Assembly (NCBI RefSeq): GCF_002139875.1
Contig: NZ_CP018793.1
Location: 62,001 to 126,000, forward strand
DNA from: Campylobacter vicugnae
GTDB taxonomy: Bacteria; Campylobacterota; Campylobacteria; Campylobacterales; Campylobacteraceae
Reading direction: 5' to 3'
DNA length: 64,000 nucleotides
The position numbers were made by a program, and so were the translations under genes. Positions 40,036 through 48,847 of this stretch are shown here, piece after piece. The notes beneath the pieces are model-generated. The model was not told the origin of the DNA. It made no database searches and saw only the letters and a program-made list of their open reading frames with translations. Positions within the stretch are counted from its first letter, which is position 1. Every line of letters starts with the position of its first letter.

Positions 40036-41102
40036 TCATATATCCTTTTTAAATTATTTAAATTTGCACTTGCATTTAAAAGTAGCATATCAGCAATGAC
40101 TAGTCTAGCCATAGCAGTAGCTACTACACTCCCACGCACGCCGATGCATGGGTCATGTCTGCCACGAAGCTCACATATAACCTCATTGCCATCTAAATTT
40201 ATTGTTGGTTGGGCTTTAAAAATGCTTGGCGTTGGTTTAAAATGGCTTTTTATAACTATATCATTGCCATTACTAATTCCGCCTAAGATTCCACCGCAAT
40301 GATTGGTGATAAAGCCATTTTTATTCATACAATCATTATTAAAACTTCCTAGCATAGTAGCAACATTTATTCCATCGCCTATCTCTACGCCTTTGACTCC
40401 ATTTATCCCCATCATCGCACTGGCTAAAGCAGCATCAAGTTTATTATAAAGCACCTCCCCAAGCCCAGCTGGGGCGTCTTTTATGATGGTTAAAACAGTA
40501 GCGCCTAAGCTATCATTATCATTTTTTGTGTTTAAGATTAGCTCTTTAGCGCTATCTTGGTTACTTTGATCAGCCCAAAAAATTTCACTAGAATTAGCAA
40601 AATCAAAATCAATCTCTTTTGCTTTTATATCTCCAATTTGCGTTACACAGCTTTGTACGCTTATGCCAAATTCGGCTAGCAACAAGGCCGCAAATGCCCC
40701 ACCAGCTACACGGCACGCACTCTCTCTAGCGCTACTTCTGCCACCGCCCCTATGATCTCTAATGCCAAATTTAGCAAAATATGTATAATCGGCATGTCCT
40801 GGACGAAATAGATCTTTGATATTATCATAATCTTTGGAGTGTTGAGAGGTATTAGCAATTACAAATCCAACTGGACATCCAGTGGTAAATCCATCATAAA
40901 TTCCACTTAAAATCTCAACCTTATCGCTCTCTTTTCTAGATGTAGCGTATTTGCCTCCTGGGCGTCTTTTATCAAGTTCATTTTGTATAAACTCCATATC
41001 AACTTTAATGCCAGCTGGAAGGCCATCTATTATTCCACCTATGGCCGTTCCGTGGCTCTCTCCAAAAGTGCTTAATTTAAGCTTATTGCCAAATGTATTC
41101 AT
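40032..41102 (-). CDS. aroC: chorismate synthase AroC
   Basis: Last step of the shikimate pathway: EPSP to chorismate with reduced FMN. The 356-residue product carries GESHG at 14-18, the signature DHRGGGRSSARE at 116-127 and RGRHDPCIGVRGS near the C-terminus. Length is typical. It is followed by rnc upstream on the same strand (nine bases apart) and its stop codon overlaps the pseA start. In C. jejuni the order aroC-rnc-rnhA-TPR is the same, but pseA is elsewhere. Confidence 0.97.
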   Translation of the reverse strand: MNTFGNKLKLSTFGESHGTAIGGIIDGLPAGIKVDMEFIQNELDKRRPGGKYATSRKESDKVEILSGIYDGFTTGCPVGFVIANTSQHSKDYDNIKDLFRPGHADYTYFAKFGIRDHRGGGRSSARESACRVAGGAFAALLLAEFGISVQSCVTQIGDIKAKEIDFDFANSSEIFWADQSNQDSAKELILNTKNDNDSLGATVLTIIKDAPAGLGEVLYNKLDAALASAMMGINGVKGVEIGDGINVATMLGSFNNDCMNKNGFITNHCGGILGGISNGNDIVIKSHFKPTPSIFKAQPTINLDGNEVICELRGRHDPCIGVRGSVVATAMARLVIADMLLLNASANLNNLKRIYE

Positions 41103-41111
41103 AATTGACCT

Positions 41112-41789
41112 TTAAATTATATTTTTTAACATCTCTAAAGCCTTTAAAGCACAAGCTTGTTCGGCTGCTTTTTTGCTATTTCCAGTAGCTCTTGCTATCT
41201 CTTTGCCATTTAATAATACTGCCATTTCAAAGCTTTTTTTATGATCTGGCCCACTAGAGCTAATTAGTTCATATTTTGGTGCTGTGCCTATTTGGGCTTG
41301 GGTTATTTCTTGAAGTGTAGTTTTGTAATCTTTAGTTAGCGAGTTTAGATTGATATCTGGAAAGTTTTTTTCTAATAAATCTATAAAGATTACTTTGACG
41401 CTATCTAATCCACTCTCTAAGTATATCGCTCCCATTAAAGCTTCTAAGGCGTCGCTTATTAAGCTTTGTTTATCTCTACCGCCGTTATTTTCTTCAGCTG
41501 GTGAGAGATATAAAAACTCTCCAAGCTTAAGCTCTTTAGCGATTTTGGCTAGACTATCTTCATTTACTAATGAGGCTCTTAGTTTGCTTAAATCTCCTTC
41601 GCTTTGGGTGCTGAATTTATGATAGAGATACTCACCAACTATTAAATCTAGCACCGCATCGCCTAAAAATTCAAGCCTTTCGTTATTTATAGAGCTTTTG
41701 ATGCTTTTGTGAGTTATGGCCTCTTTTAATAGATTTATATTTTTAAATTCATATTTTAGAAGCTTTTGAATTTGCTTTAGTTTGTCCAT
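41112..41789 (-). CDS. rnc: ribonuclease III
   Basis: Double-strand RNA endonuclease that processes rRNA precursors. The 225-residue product has the signature [13 protein letters not shown] at 36-48, a second acidic site ([14 protein letters not shown] at about 113-126) and a C-terminal double-stranded RNA-binding domain ([13 protein letters not shown] to [13 protein letters not shown], about 153-222). It starts at the base before the rnhA stop region ends and is co-directional with rnhA and aroC. It presumably acts on the 23S stem found at 20119/23076. Confidence 0.96.
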   Translation of the reverse strand: MDKLKQIQKLLKYEFKNINLLKEAITHKSIKSSINNERLEFLGDAVLDLIVGEYLYHKFSTQSEGDLSKLRASLVNEDSLAKIAKELKLGEFLYLSPAEENNGGRDKQSLISDALEALMGAIYLESGLDSVKVIFIDLLEKNFPDINLNSLTKDYKTTLQEITQAQIGTAPKYELISSSGPDHKKSFEMAVLLNGKEIARATGNSKKAAEQACALKALEMLKNII

Positions 41790-42221
41790 CTATTGCTCCT
41801 GTTTTTGTAAATTTGTCGCAGCTTCTCTAGCTAGCTTATCACATAGTTCATTTTGTGGATGGCCAGCGTGAGCTTTTATCCAATGAGCTTTGACTTGATG
41901 AGTTTGGATTAGACTATCAAGCTCTTGCCAAAGCTCTACATTTTTGACATTTTTATATCCTTTTTTCTTCCAGCCATCTAGCCATATATTTATCCCATTT
42001 GCTACGTAGCTACTATCAGTATAGAGATTTACACAGCATGGCTCTTTTAATGCTTTTAAGCCATTTATTACTGCTAAAAGCTCCATTTGATTATTTGTAG
42101 TATTTGGCACAGAACCACTGGCATTTTTGCTGTGAATTCCAAACTCTAAAATATAGGCCCAACCACCAGGGCCAGGATTATTTAAGCAACTTCCATCACT
42201 AAAAAGCGATACTGTCTTCAT
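41790..42221 (-). CDS. rnhA: ribonuclease HI
   Basis: Cleaves RNA in RNA-DNA hybrids. The 143-residue product has the four catalytic acidic residues D9 (LFSDGSC), E47 (NNQMELLA), D69 (LYTDSSYV) and D128 (NELCDKLA), plus the histidine of KAHAGHPQNE. Standard length. It overlaps the upstream TPR gene by 23 bases and abuts rnc. Confidence 0.96.
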   Translation of the reverse strand: MKTVSLFSDGSCLNNPGPGGWAYILEFGIHSKNASGSVPNTTNNQMELLAVINGLKALKEPCCVNLYTDSSYVANGINIWLDGWKKKGYKNVKNVELWQELDSLIQTHQVKAHWIKAHAGHPQNELCDKLAREAATNLQKQEQ

Positions 42222-43206
42222 CGCTCTCCTTTATAACATTTGGAATAATAGCACAACTTCCAAGCCTAGCGCAGTGATTACATCTATAAAAAAATAGTGG
42301 ATATGAGCTTTTGCACTCGCTACAAATATAGCTAAAGCTTAGTGTAGCATTTAGGCCATTTGCATTGGCAGTTTTGAGAAGTTTTAGATTAAAATCATTA
42401 ATTGGTATATCATTTTTGCCTTTAGCACTATATAGCTCCATATACTCATCACCATCTAATACTCCATCATTTGTGTATAAAATATCTATGCAGTGGTTTA
42501 AATTTGGTTTTGATTTTATCTCATTTATATCTTTATTATTTGCTATATATAGCTCTAATATCATACGATCTATTAGCTTAAACTCGCTAGAGAGTTTTTT
42601 AAATTTGGCTATTTTTTGATCGAAATTTATATCGCTATTTTTAAGTTTTAATGCCTTTGTATAGGCGATTTGCTCAGCAACTTCTATCTCTTGTTCGCTT
42701 AGAGCGTCTAAAACCTCAAGGCTTTGATCATACATTCTAAGTTTTTCAAACCCAAGCCCAAGATGGCTAAGCGCATCAATATTTTTAGGACTGATTTTAA
42801 TCGATTCTAAAAATACCTCTGTGGAGCGTTGTATAAAACCAGCTTTTAGATAAACTTTGCCTAAATTTAAGAATATAAACTCTTTTTCGCTCTTTTTAGT
42901 TGCTTTTTTAAGAGCAATTAGATATATGCTAATAGCTTTGTTAAAATCTCCACTTCTAGCAAATATCCCAGCTAAAACTCCAAGCGAATTTGAATCTATA
43001 TCAAGATTTAGTAGCATATCTTGATATTTTTGGTCTAGATTGCTTTGAGATTGAAATTTATTGACAAATTTATCTATGCTATTTTTTTGATCTTTAAGCG
43101 AAAAAACTCCCCAAAAATAGCTAAAAATAGCTACCAAAAGAAGTACGCTAAAAAGCACAATAAGCCCAAAAATAGGATCTCTATACTCAATGAAAAAAAA
43201 GTCCAA
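42199..43206 (-). CDS. LapB-like TPR protein with C-terminal zinc ribbon
   Basis: A 335-residue membrane-anchored protein. It has one N-terminal helix (PIFGLIVLFSVLLLVAIFSYFW, about 11-32), TPR repeats at about 70-200 (GIFARSGDFNKAISIYLIAL; LGKVYLKAGFIQRSTEVFLES), and a C-terminal metal site CSECKSSYPLFFYRCNHC. This layout is that of LapB/YciM, the lipopolysaccharide assembly protein that controls LpxC turnover in E. coli. Whether it does so in Campylobacter is unknown. It is divergent from dnaG over 60 bases. Confidence 0.8.
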   Translation of the reverse strand: MDFFFIEYRDPIFGLIVLFSVLLLVAIFSYFWGVFSLKDQKNSIDKFVNKFQSQSNLDQKYQDMLLNLDIDSNSLGVLAGIFARSGDFNKAISIYLIALKKATKKSEKEFIFLNLGKVYLKAGFIQRSTEVFLESIKISPKNIDALSHLGLGFEKLRMYDQSLEVLDALSEQEIEVAEQIAYTKALKLKNSDINFDQKIAKFKKLSSEFKLIDRMILELYIANNKDINEIKSKPNLNHCIDILYTNDGVLDGDEYMELYSAKGKNDIPINDFNLKLLKTANANGLNATLSFSYICSECKSSYPLFFYRCNHCARLGSCAIIPNVIKESDEDSIAF

Positions 43207-43266
43207 ACCAAACTACCTTGCTAAATTTAATGGCGATTATAGCTAAATCAATGTATAATCTCGCTT

Positions 43267-44913
43267 ATGATATCTAAAAATAGTATAGAAAATTTAAAAA
43301 ATATAGTTGATATTGCTGATGTTGTAGGCAGTTATATACCGCTTAAAAAATCTGGTGCAAATTTTGTATGTGTCTGTCCATTTCATAATGACAAACATCC
43401 ATCAATGTCTATAAGTCCTAGCAAAGGTATATATCACTGCTTTTCTTGTAAAGCTGGTGGCGATGCTATTAAATTTGTTATGGAGTATGAAAAATTAGGA
43501 TATGTTGAAGCTATTGAAAAACTAGCAAGCATATATAATGTCGCATTAGAATATACAAGTAGCAAAAATGAACCAAAGATAGATAAGAAAATTTTAGAGA
43601 ATTTAAATTTGCATTATAAGACGCTTTTGTATAAAAATCCTGAAGCCCTAAACTATCTAAAAAGTCGCTCCATCACTGATGCTATTATAGAAAAGTGGGA
43701 GCTAGGCTGGGCAGCAGGCTCACAAAATACTCTAAATTTACTTCAAAATGAAAACATAGAGCCAAAAGAGGCTTTAGAAGTTGGCGCTATAAAACAAAAT
43801 GAAAGTGGATATTACGCTAGTTTTATCAATCGTATAACCTTTCCAATATATAATCATCTTGGGCGTTTGGTTGGTTTTGGTGGTAGGACAATTAGCGATA
43901 ATCCAGCCAAATATATTAATAGTCCGCAAAGCCAAATTTTTGATAAATCAAAGATATTTTACGGCTATGATAAGGCTAAGAGTGAAATATATAGGTCGCA
44001 TTCTATTGTAATTTGTGAGGGTTATATGGATTGCATTATGCTACATGCTGCTGGAATAAATAATGCCGTAGCAGTTTTAGGTACAGCCCTTACTCAAAAG
44101 CATATACCTTTAATACAGCGTGGAGATATCAAAGTAACTCTAAGTTTTGATAGCGATAGTGCTGGAATTAATGCAGCCTTTAAGAGTGCAAGATTGCTTA
44201 TGGAGCATCAAATAGATGGTAAAGTAGTATTAATTAGTGGTGGCAAGGATCCAGCCGAACTAGTAGCAAGTGGCAAAGATATGGAGCTAAGAGATATGTT
44301 AAGTGGCGGTGTGGAGCTTGGCGAGTTTTATATAACTCAACTTGTAAAAAATTTAAATCCCAAAACCCCAATAGAGATAGCAAAATCACTAAAAGCTATT
44401 CAAGAGTTTAGCTTTGGTTTAAATCCAATTGTAGCTGATGCGTATGTGCCTTTAGTATCTACACTTTTAAGGATCGATCCAGGCTCATTTAGACTAAGCA
44501 AGACTACAAAAAGAAGAGATAATTCAAATTTAGCAAAAACTCAAACAAATATTCAAATTCAAAATCTTCCAATTATAGAAAAAAAGGATATTGCAGAGCT
44601 ATCAATTTTAAAAAATATGCTTAAAAATCCTGAGTATTGTCAGATTGTAGAGCAGTATTATGGGGTTGAAATTTTTAAAGATAAGGCTACATATAGAGCA
44701 GTTGTAGGTTCGCAAAGTCAAAATAATGAGTATATAAGAGAGCTAGAGTTAAGCCAAAATTTAGAAGAGTATAAGAGTGTAAATGAGCTTCATAATGCTA
44801 TTAGGCCACTTGCAGTAGGATATTATGAAAGGCTTTTAAAAAACAAAAATCTAACAATTGAAGAGATAATAGAGTGTAAAAAAAGAATATCAATGTTAAA
44901 AGGAAAAAGATGA
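43267..44913 (+). CDS. dnaG: DNA primase DnaG
   Basis: Makes RNA primers at the replication fork. The 548-residue protein has an N-terminal CHC2 zinc finger (CPFHNDKHPS with C37 and H40; YHCFSC with C58 and C61). The catalytic core carries FPIYNHLGRLVGFGGR near residue 200 and the Toprim motif VICEGYMDCIML near 254, with FDSDSAG at about 295. A C-terminal helicase-binding region follows. Its last four bases overlap the next gene. Confidence 0.96.
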   Translation: MISKNSIENLKNIVDIADVVGSYIPLKKSGANFVCVCPFHNDKHPSMSISPSKGIYHCFSCKAGGDAIKFVMEYEKLGYVEAIEKLASIYNVALEYTSSKNEPKIDKKILENLNLHYKTLLYKNPEALNYLKSRSITDAIIEKWELGWAAGSQNTLNLLQNENIEPKEALEVGAIKQNESGYYASFINRITFPIYNHLGRLVGFGGRTISDNPAKYINSPQSQIFDKSKIFYGYDKAKSEIYRSHSIVICEGYMDCIMLHAAGINNAVAVLGTALTQKHIPLIQRGDIKVTLSFDSDSAGINAAFKSARLLMEHQIDGKVVLISGGKDPAELVASGKDMELRDMLSGGVELGEFYITQLVKNLNPKTPIEIAKSLKAIQEFSFGLNPIVADAYVPLVSTLLRIDPGSFRLSKTTKRRDNSNLAKTQTNIQIQNLPIIEKKDIAELSILKNMLKNPEYCQIVEQYYGVEIFKDKATYRAVVGSQSQNNEYIRELELSQNLEEYKSVNELHNAIRPLAVGYYERLLKNKNLTIEEIIECKKRISMLKGKR

Positions 44914-45893
44914 AAAGAAAGTGTTTAGCACTATTTAGCGGCGGGCTTGATAGTATGCTAGCTATAAAATTAATTACAATGCAAGGTATTGAGGTTCATG
45001 CTTTAAATATAGATATAGGATTTGGCTCAGATCCGGTTAAAAATGAGATATTAGCTAGACGCGCAGCTATGGCTGGAGCTAGTTTTGAGAGTGTAAATGT
45101 GCGTAGTAAATATCTTCAAGATGTGCTATTTAATCCTAAATTTGGCTATGGAAAGCAGTTTAATCCATGTATTGATTGTCATGGATTTATGTTTAAGACT
45201 GCAATTTCTATGTTAAAAGATTATGGTGCTAGCTTTGTAATTAGTGGTGAAGTAGTAGGTCAAAGACCGATGAGCCAGCGAAATGATGCGATGGTGCATG
45301 TCAAAAATTTAGCCGATGATAGAGATGATATAGTGCTTAGACCATTATGTGCTAAGCTTTTAAAACCTACAATGCCAGAGCGTGAAGGCTGGGTAGATAG
45401 AGAAAAATTGCTAGGATTAAATGGTCGTGGCAGAAACGCTCAGTTAAATTTGGCTAAAGAGTTTGGATTTGATGAGTTTGAAAGCCCTGGTGGAGGCTGT
45501 CCATATACAATGGAAGGATTTAGTAATAGGATTAGGGATTTTATCAAATTTGATAATAATATGAGTGAAGATGATCTACAAAGCTTAAGATATGGTAGGC
45601 ATTTAAGACTTCCTGATGGCGCTAAAATGATAATAGGCCGTGATCAAAATGATAATGAAAAGCTTGAAGCTTTAAAATTAGAAAAGATGGATAGTATAAA
45701 TTATGATGGAATTATAGGAGCGCATAGTTTTATAGATAAAAATGCAAGTGATTTAGATAGAGCTTTGGCTGCAAAATTAGCAATTAGTTATTGCAAAAGC
45801 GAACCAAATGTAGTGTATAAAGCCAAAATAGGCGATAAAATTATAGAAGCTACAAAATGTGATAAGAGCGAAGCTGCAAAATATTTTATCTAG
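44910..45893 (+). CDS. PP-loop ATP pyrophosphatase, MnmA/ThiI-like
   Basis: A 327-residue protein related to tRNA-thiolating enzymes. The N-terminal PP-loop LFSGGLDSMLAIKL lies at about 8-21. Conserved cysteines CIDCHGFMFK lie near residue 89, with a GEVVGQRPMSQR segment near 112 and GGGCPYTMEGFSNRIRDF near 195. The two cysteine sites are consistent with sulfur transfer to tRNA. Campylobacter annotations vary (argininosuccinate-synthase domain, tRNA methyltransferase), and the substrate is not settled. It overlaps dnaG by four bases. Confidence 0.75.
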   Translation: MKRKCLALFSGGLDSMLAIKLITMQGIEVHALNIDIGFGSDPVKNEILARRAAMAGASFESVNVRSKYLQDVLFNPKFGYGKQFNPCIDCHGFMFKTAISMLKDYGASFVISGEVVGQRPMSQRNDAMVHVKNLADDRDDIVLRPLCAKLLKPTMPEREGWVDREKLLGLNGRGRNAQLNLAKEFGFDEFESPGGGCPYTMEGFSNRIRDFIKFDNNMSEDDLQSLRYGRHLRLPDGAKMIIGRDQNDNEKLEALKLEKMDSINYDGIIGAHSFIDKNASDLDRALAAKLAISYCKSEPNVVYKAKIGDKIIEATKCDKSEAAKYFI

Positions 45894-45900
45894 GATTGGC

Positions 45901-46734
45901 GTGGGTAAATTTCAAAAAGTCTATATAGAAATTAGCGATGTTTGTGGGTGCGAGTGTAGCTTTTGTCCTTCGCCAAATATAGCTAAATTTGGAGCGATGG
46001 ATCTTGAAGTTTATAAAAGCATTTTATCTCAAATAAAAGGCAAAACCAAAGCTATATGCTTACATCTTTTGGGTGATCCTTTGGCTAATGCTAATTTAGA
46101 TCTTTATTTAAATTTGGCTCTTGATAGTAATTTTAATATCGACTTAGTAACAACTGGTAAATATCTTAAAAACCATGATTTTGCCATGCTTTGCAAGGCT
46201 CATCAAATATCGTTTTCTCTAAGTGCATTTTTAGATAAAAATGCCAAATTTAAAGATGATTATATAGATAATTTGCTTGAGTTTTGCAAATTTAAAAACG
46301 CTATAAATAGCGAGATTTTTATCAATTTTAGAGTGCAAAAACATATGCTAAATTTAGATAAATTTCATCTAATAAAGGATAAATTTGAGCAGTTTTTTGG
46401 CGTTAAGATTGATTATCAAAATAATAGATTTCGTTTAGGATATAAGATATTTTTGAATTTCAAAGAGTATTTTGAGTGGAGAGAGCCAAATAGCCAAAAT
46501 ATACAAAAATATTGCCACGGCCTCTCATCTCAAATTGGGTTTAAAAGTAGTGGCGTAGTGGTGCCATGCTGTATAGATGCAAATGCTGATATAAAATTAG
46601 GCGATATAAAAAAGCAAAGCTTAGATGAGGTTTTAAACTCGGCAAAAGCTGTAGCAATAGTAGATGGATTTAAGCAAGGCAAAGCCATAGAAGAGCTATG
46701 CAAAAAGTGTGAATATAAGGCGGTTTTGGACTAA
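45901..46734 (+). CDS. radical SAM/SPASM domain protein
   Basis: A 277-residue radical S-adenosylmethionine protein. The 4Fe-4S motif CX3CX2C is in SDVCGCECSFCPSP near residue 14, and the C-terminal SPASM-type cysteines are in VVVPCCIDANADIKLGDI and LCKKCEYKA. Such enzymes modify peptides or sugars; the substrate is unknown here. The frame is open from 45859, inside the previous gene, but GTG 45901 lies eight bases after an AGGA and gives the usual family start, so it is preferred. 46735-46905 behind it shows only AT-rich sequence. Confidence 0.8.
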   Translation: MGKFQKVYIEISDVCGCECSFCPSPNIAKFGAMDLEVYKSILSQIKGKTKAICLHLLGDPLANANLDLYLNLALDSNFNIDLVTTGKYLKNHDFAMLCKAHQISFSLSAFLDKNAKFKDDYIDNLLEFCKFKNAINSEIFINFRVQKHMLNLDKFHLIKDKFEQFFGVKIDYQNNRFRLGYKIFLNFKEYFEWREPNSQNIQKYCHGLSSQIGFKSSGVVVPCCIDANADIKLGDIKKQSLDEVLNSAKAVAIVDGFKQGKAIEELCKKCEYKAVLD

Positions 46735-46905
46735 TTTAGGCTAGTGTTTTTAATTTACTTAAAATTTAGCCTTAGTAAATATAAAATTTAAATTATTTAA
46801 GCTAAATTTAATCTATTAATAAAACAAATTTAACTCTGAAATTCAGCACTTTTAAGTGAAATTTAAGTAGATAGCCTTAAATTTCAACTTCTTAATCTAG
46901 CAAAT

Positions 46906-47200
46906 TTAAAAATTCGCCCTTATATGCTCTTTGTAGCTATTTATATACTCATCTGTCTTTGGATTTTTAATTACATCATTACAAATAAAGCTTGGCAATG
47001 CCTTCATACCGTAAAATTCCATCGCCTTATGCATAGCAAAGGTTGCGCCATCATATCCACACCTTCAAAAAACTCATTTTTATCCTTAAATGCCGTAATT
47101 GGCGCATTCCAAGTGGTGCTTATCATATATTTTTTATTTGTAGCTAGTCCGCCTGTACCAAAATCTTTATCATCATCTAAAATTAAACTTTCATCTTTGC
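46906..47200 (-). pseudogene. truncated and frameshifted MdaB-like NAD(P)H quinone reductase
   Basis: On the minus strand, DFGTGGLATNKKYMISTTWNAPITAFKDKNEFFEGV reads in one frame and GYDGATFAMHKAMEFYGMKALPSFICNDVIKNPKTDEYINSYKEHI in another. Together they are the C-terminal half of the MdaB/YwrO-like flavodoxin-fold reductase. One missing base near 47056-47062 (GTGGAT for GTGGGAT) explains the shift. The N-terminal flavin-binding half is absent: only a few codons precede the matching part. No start codon with a ribosome binding site is left, so it is a remnant. Confidence 0.75.
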
Positions 47201-47306
47201 TCTTTTAATTTTGTGATTTTAATTATATATTTTAAAATATTTTCTAAAACAAGCATTAAATTTCAAGTGCGAGTTAAGAGATTTGGCAAATTTTAGAATT
47301 AGCCAT

Positions 47307-47375
47307 AAATTTAAGCTTTTGCTTTAAGTTTTTCAAAGTCAAACTCATCAGGGTGGTTTATAGCGTAGTTAAATT
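47307..47375. repeat. 69-bp direct repeat, left copy (3' end of symporter gene)
   Basis: Perfect copy of 48779-48847, which is the last 21 codons of the dicarboxylate symporter gene plus flanking bases. The left copy starts in DNA otherwise unrelated and ends within the stop codon of the EF-hand gene. Confidence 0.97.
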
Positions 47376-48303
47376 ATACTTTGAAATCTATCTTTGAATT
47401 TTCTATATTTGCTTCTATGTTTTTTATTACAGAGCTTAAATCCTCTTTTAGTGTATTTTCATCCATTAGAAGTCCTGCTTTTGCTAAAATTGCTTTTTGC
47501 TCAGCATTTAGTGAGCTTACTCCGCCCATAAATTGTTGTAAAAGAGCTTTAGCTAGTAAGTCTTCGCCGACATTTATTTGTTCTATTTTATCCCCTATCA
47601 TAGCTGTTATAATGTCTGTTACATCTTGTTCGTGTTCGTTTTTATCCATTATCTCACCATAAGCTATTTTACCATCACTATTTTTATCATTTTGTATTGT
47701 TTTATTTAGCTCCTTTTCTATGCTATCACTTGCGTATTTTCCAGCAGCATAAGATGAAGAATGCTGATTTTTAAAACTATCTCCAAGTTTCATATAACTC
47801 TCTGTGCTAGTAGAAGTATCAGTCATAGAATAAAGATTAAAAACTCCGTGCGAAGTAAAACCAGAATTTGTATTTGCTAACTCATCTTGACTTAGGTATC
47901 CATCGCCATTAGCATCGCTACTAGCATATCCACGCTTGTAAGCTATATCGCCAAACCACCCAGCCACAAAGCTTTCAGCCTTACCACTAAGTATTTGCGA
48001 ACCATCGCTTTTAGTAAAGAAATCTTGTTTTCCAAATACTCTTTGGAGTTTTTCTAAATTTTCATCGCTAAGTCCAATTTTTATAAATTCCCCACTTGTT
48101 TCATCTTTGAAATAGACTTGATTTTTAAAAGTGCTTTCATTAAAATTAACCTTAATACTAGTGTTAGTAAGGCTATCTATGCTCTTATCAAGCTCTGCTA
48201 ATTCAGTCTTAGAACGATTTTGCACATCTTGACTAAGTACTCCATACACGAAATTATTAGAAATGGTCTCATAGCCATAATATTTCATATTTGTAAGATT
48301 CAT
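47374..48303 (-). CDS. EF-hand (calcium-binding) protein, function unknown
   Basis: A 309-residue protein starting at ATG 48303, with AAAAGG seven bases upstream; the frame opens further up at 48348. It has two canonical EF-hand loops, DANGDGYLSQDE at about 142-153 and DKNSDGKIAYGE at about 217-228. The rest is Ser/Asn/Asp-rich and helical (LAKALLQQFMGGVSSLNAEQKAILAKAGLL). No signal peptide is seen. It follows a small secreted protein gene 17 bases away. Its stop codon lies at the edge of a 69-bp repeat, so the gene appears to have been moved here. Confidence 0.75.
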   Translation of the reverse strand: MNLTNMKYYGYETISNNFVYGVLSQDVQNRSKTELAELDKSIDSLTNTSIKVNFNESTFKNQVYFKDETSGEFIKIGLSDENLEKLQRVFGKQDFFTKSDGSQILSGKAESFVAGWFGDIAYKRGYASSDANGDGYLSQDELANTNSGFTSHGVFNLYSMTDTSTSTESYMKLGDSFKNQHSSSYAAGKYASDSIEKELNKTIQNDKNSDGKIAYGEIMDKNEHEQDVTDIITAMIGDKIEQINVGEDLLAKALLQQFMGGVSSLNAEQKAILAKAGLLMDENTLKEDLSSVIKNIEANIENSKIDFKV

Positions 48304-48320
48304 TGATAGCCTTTTATTGT

Positions 48321-48533
48321 TTAACGAATGCAACCTATCCACGCACAAAAGGCATTTGAATAGATACTTTGATGATTTGTTTGTGGATTGGTATTTGCGT
48401 TTTGATTATTTGAACTTGCAGTGTGAATATCTAATTGATAGCGTATATTACCATATCTATCTACATAATAACCAGCAAAAGCAGAACTAGCCAAAGTGGC
48501 GACTAAAACTGATGAAAAAAGTAATTTTTTCAT
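48321..48533 (-). CDS. small secreted protein, function unknown
   Basis: A 70-residue protein with a clear signal peptide (MKKLLFSSVLVATLASSAFA), leaving a mature peptide of about 50 residues: GYYVDRYGNIRYQLDIHTASS, an Asn/Gln-rich middle and two cysteines in FCAWIGCIR that could form a disulfide. The family is not recognised. It has its own -10 box at 48568-48573 and precedes the EF-hand gene, so both are likely one operon inside the repeat-bounded segment. Confidence 0.7.
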   Translation of the reverse strand: MKKLLFSSVLVATLASSAFAGYYVDRYGNIRYQLDIHTASSNNQNANTNPQTNHQSIYSNAFCAWIGCIR

Positions 48534-48567
48534 ATTTTCTTCTTTCTTTATTGTTAAGCTTGTTTTT

Positions 48568-48573
48568 ATTATA
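48568..48573 (-). promoter_or_regulatory. -10 box of the secreted/EF-hand pair
   Basis: On the minus strand TATAAT in TTTTTTGTTATAATAAAAAC, about 35 bases ahead of the small secreted protein gene. The rest of 48534-48778 is AT-rich and shows no other gene. Confidence 0.5.
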
Positions 48574-48778
48574 ACAAAAAATCAAAATTATTAAATGATT
48601 TTTGTAGTATTTGTTACAATTTTTTAATCAAGTGTTACTATTTTACACAAAAATTATCTTAAATTAATAAATTTAGCTATTTTATATTAGAAATTTTTCT
48701 TATAAATTGCTTTAATATAGATTATAGTGTTACATTTGCTATGTGCTTAAGAGTTTAATATATAAAATCATTGGCTAG

Positions 48779-48847
48779 AAATTTAAGCTTTTGCTTTAAG
48801 TTTTTCAAAGTCAAACTCATCAGGGTGGTTTATAGCGTAGTTAAATT
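48779..48847. repeat. 69-bp direct repeat, right copy (native symporter 3' end)
   Basis: Native position of the repeated sequence, encoding the symporter C-terminus NYAINHPDEFDFEKLKAKA and its stop codon. Identical to 47307-47375. Confidence 0.97.

Noticed and set aside
46924-47208. 94-codon plus-strand frame after the radical SAM gene
   Set aside because: The opposite strand holds the MdaB-like remnant, which explains the open frame; the plus-strand product is an unlikely hydrophobic shadow.
47307-48847. Insertion sequence or integrative element with its own recombinase
   Set aside because: No transposase, integrase or terminal inverted repeats were seen; only the 69-bp direct repeats are supported.
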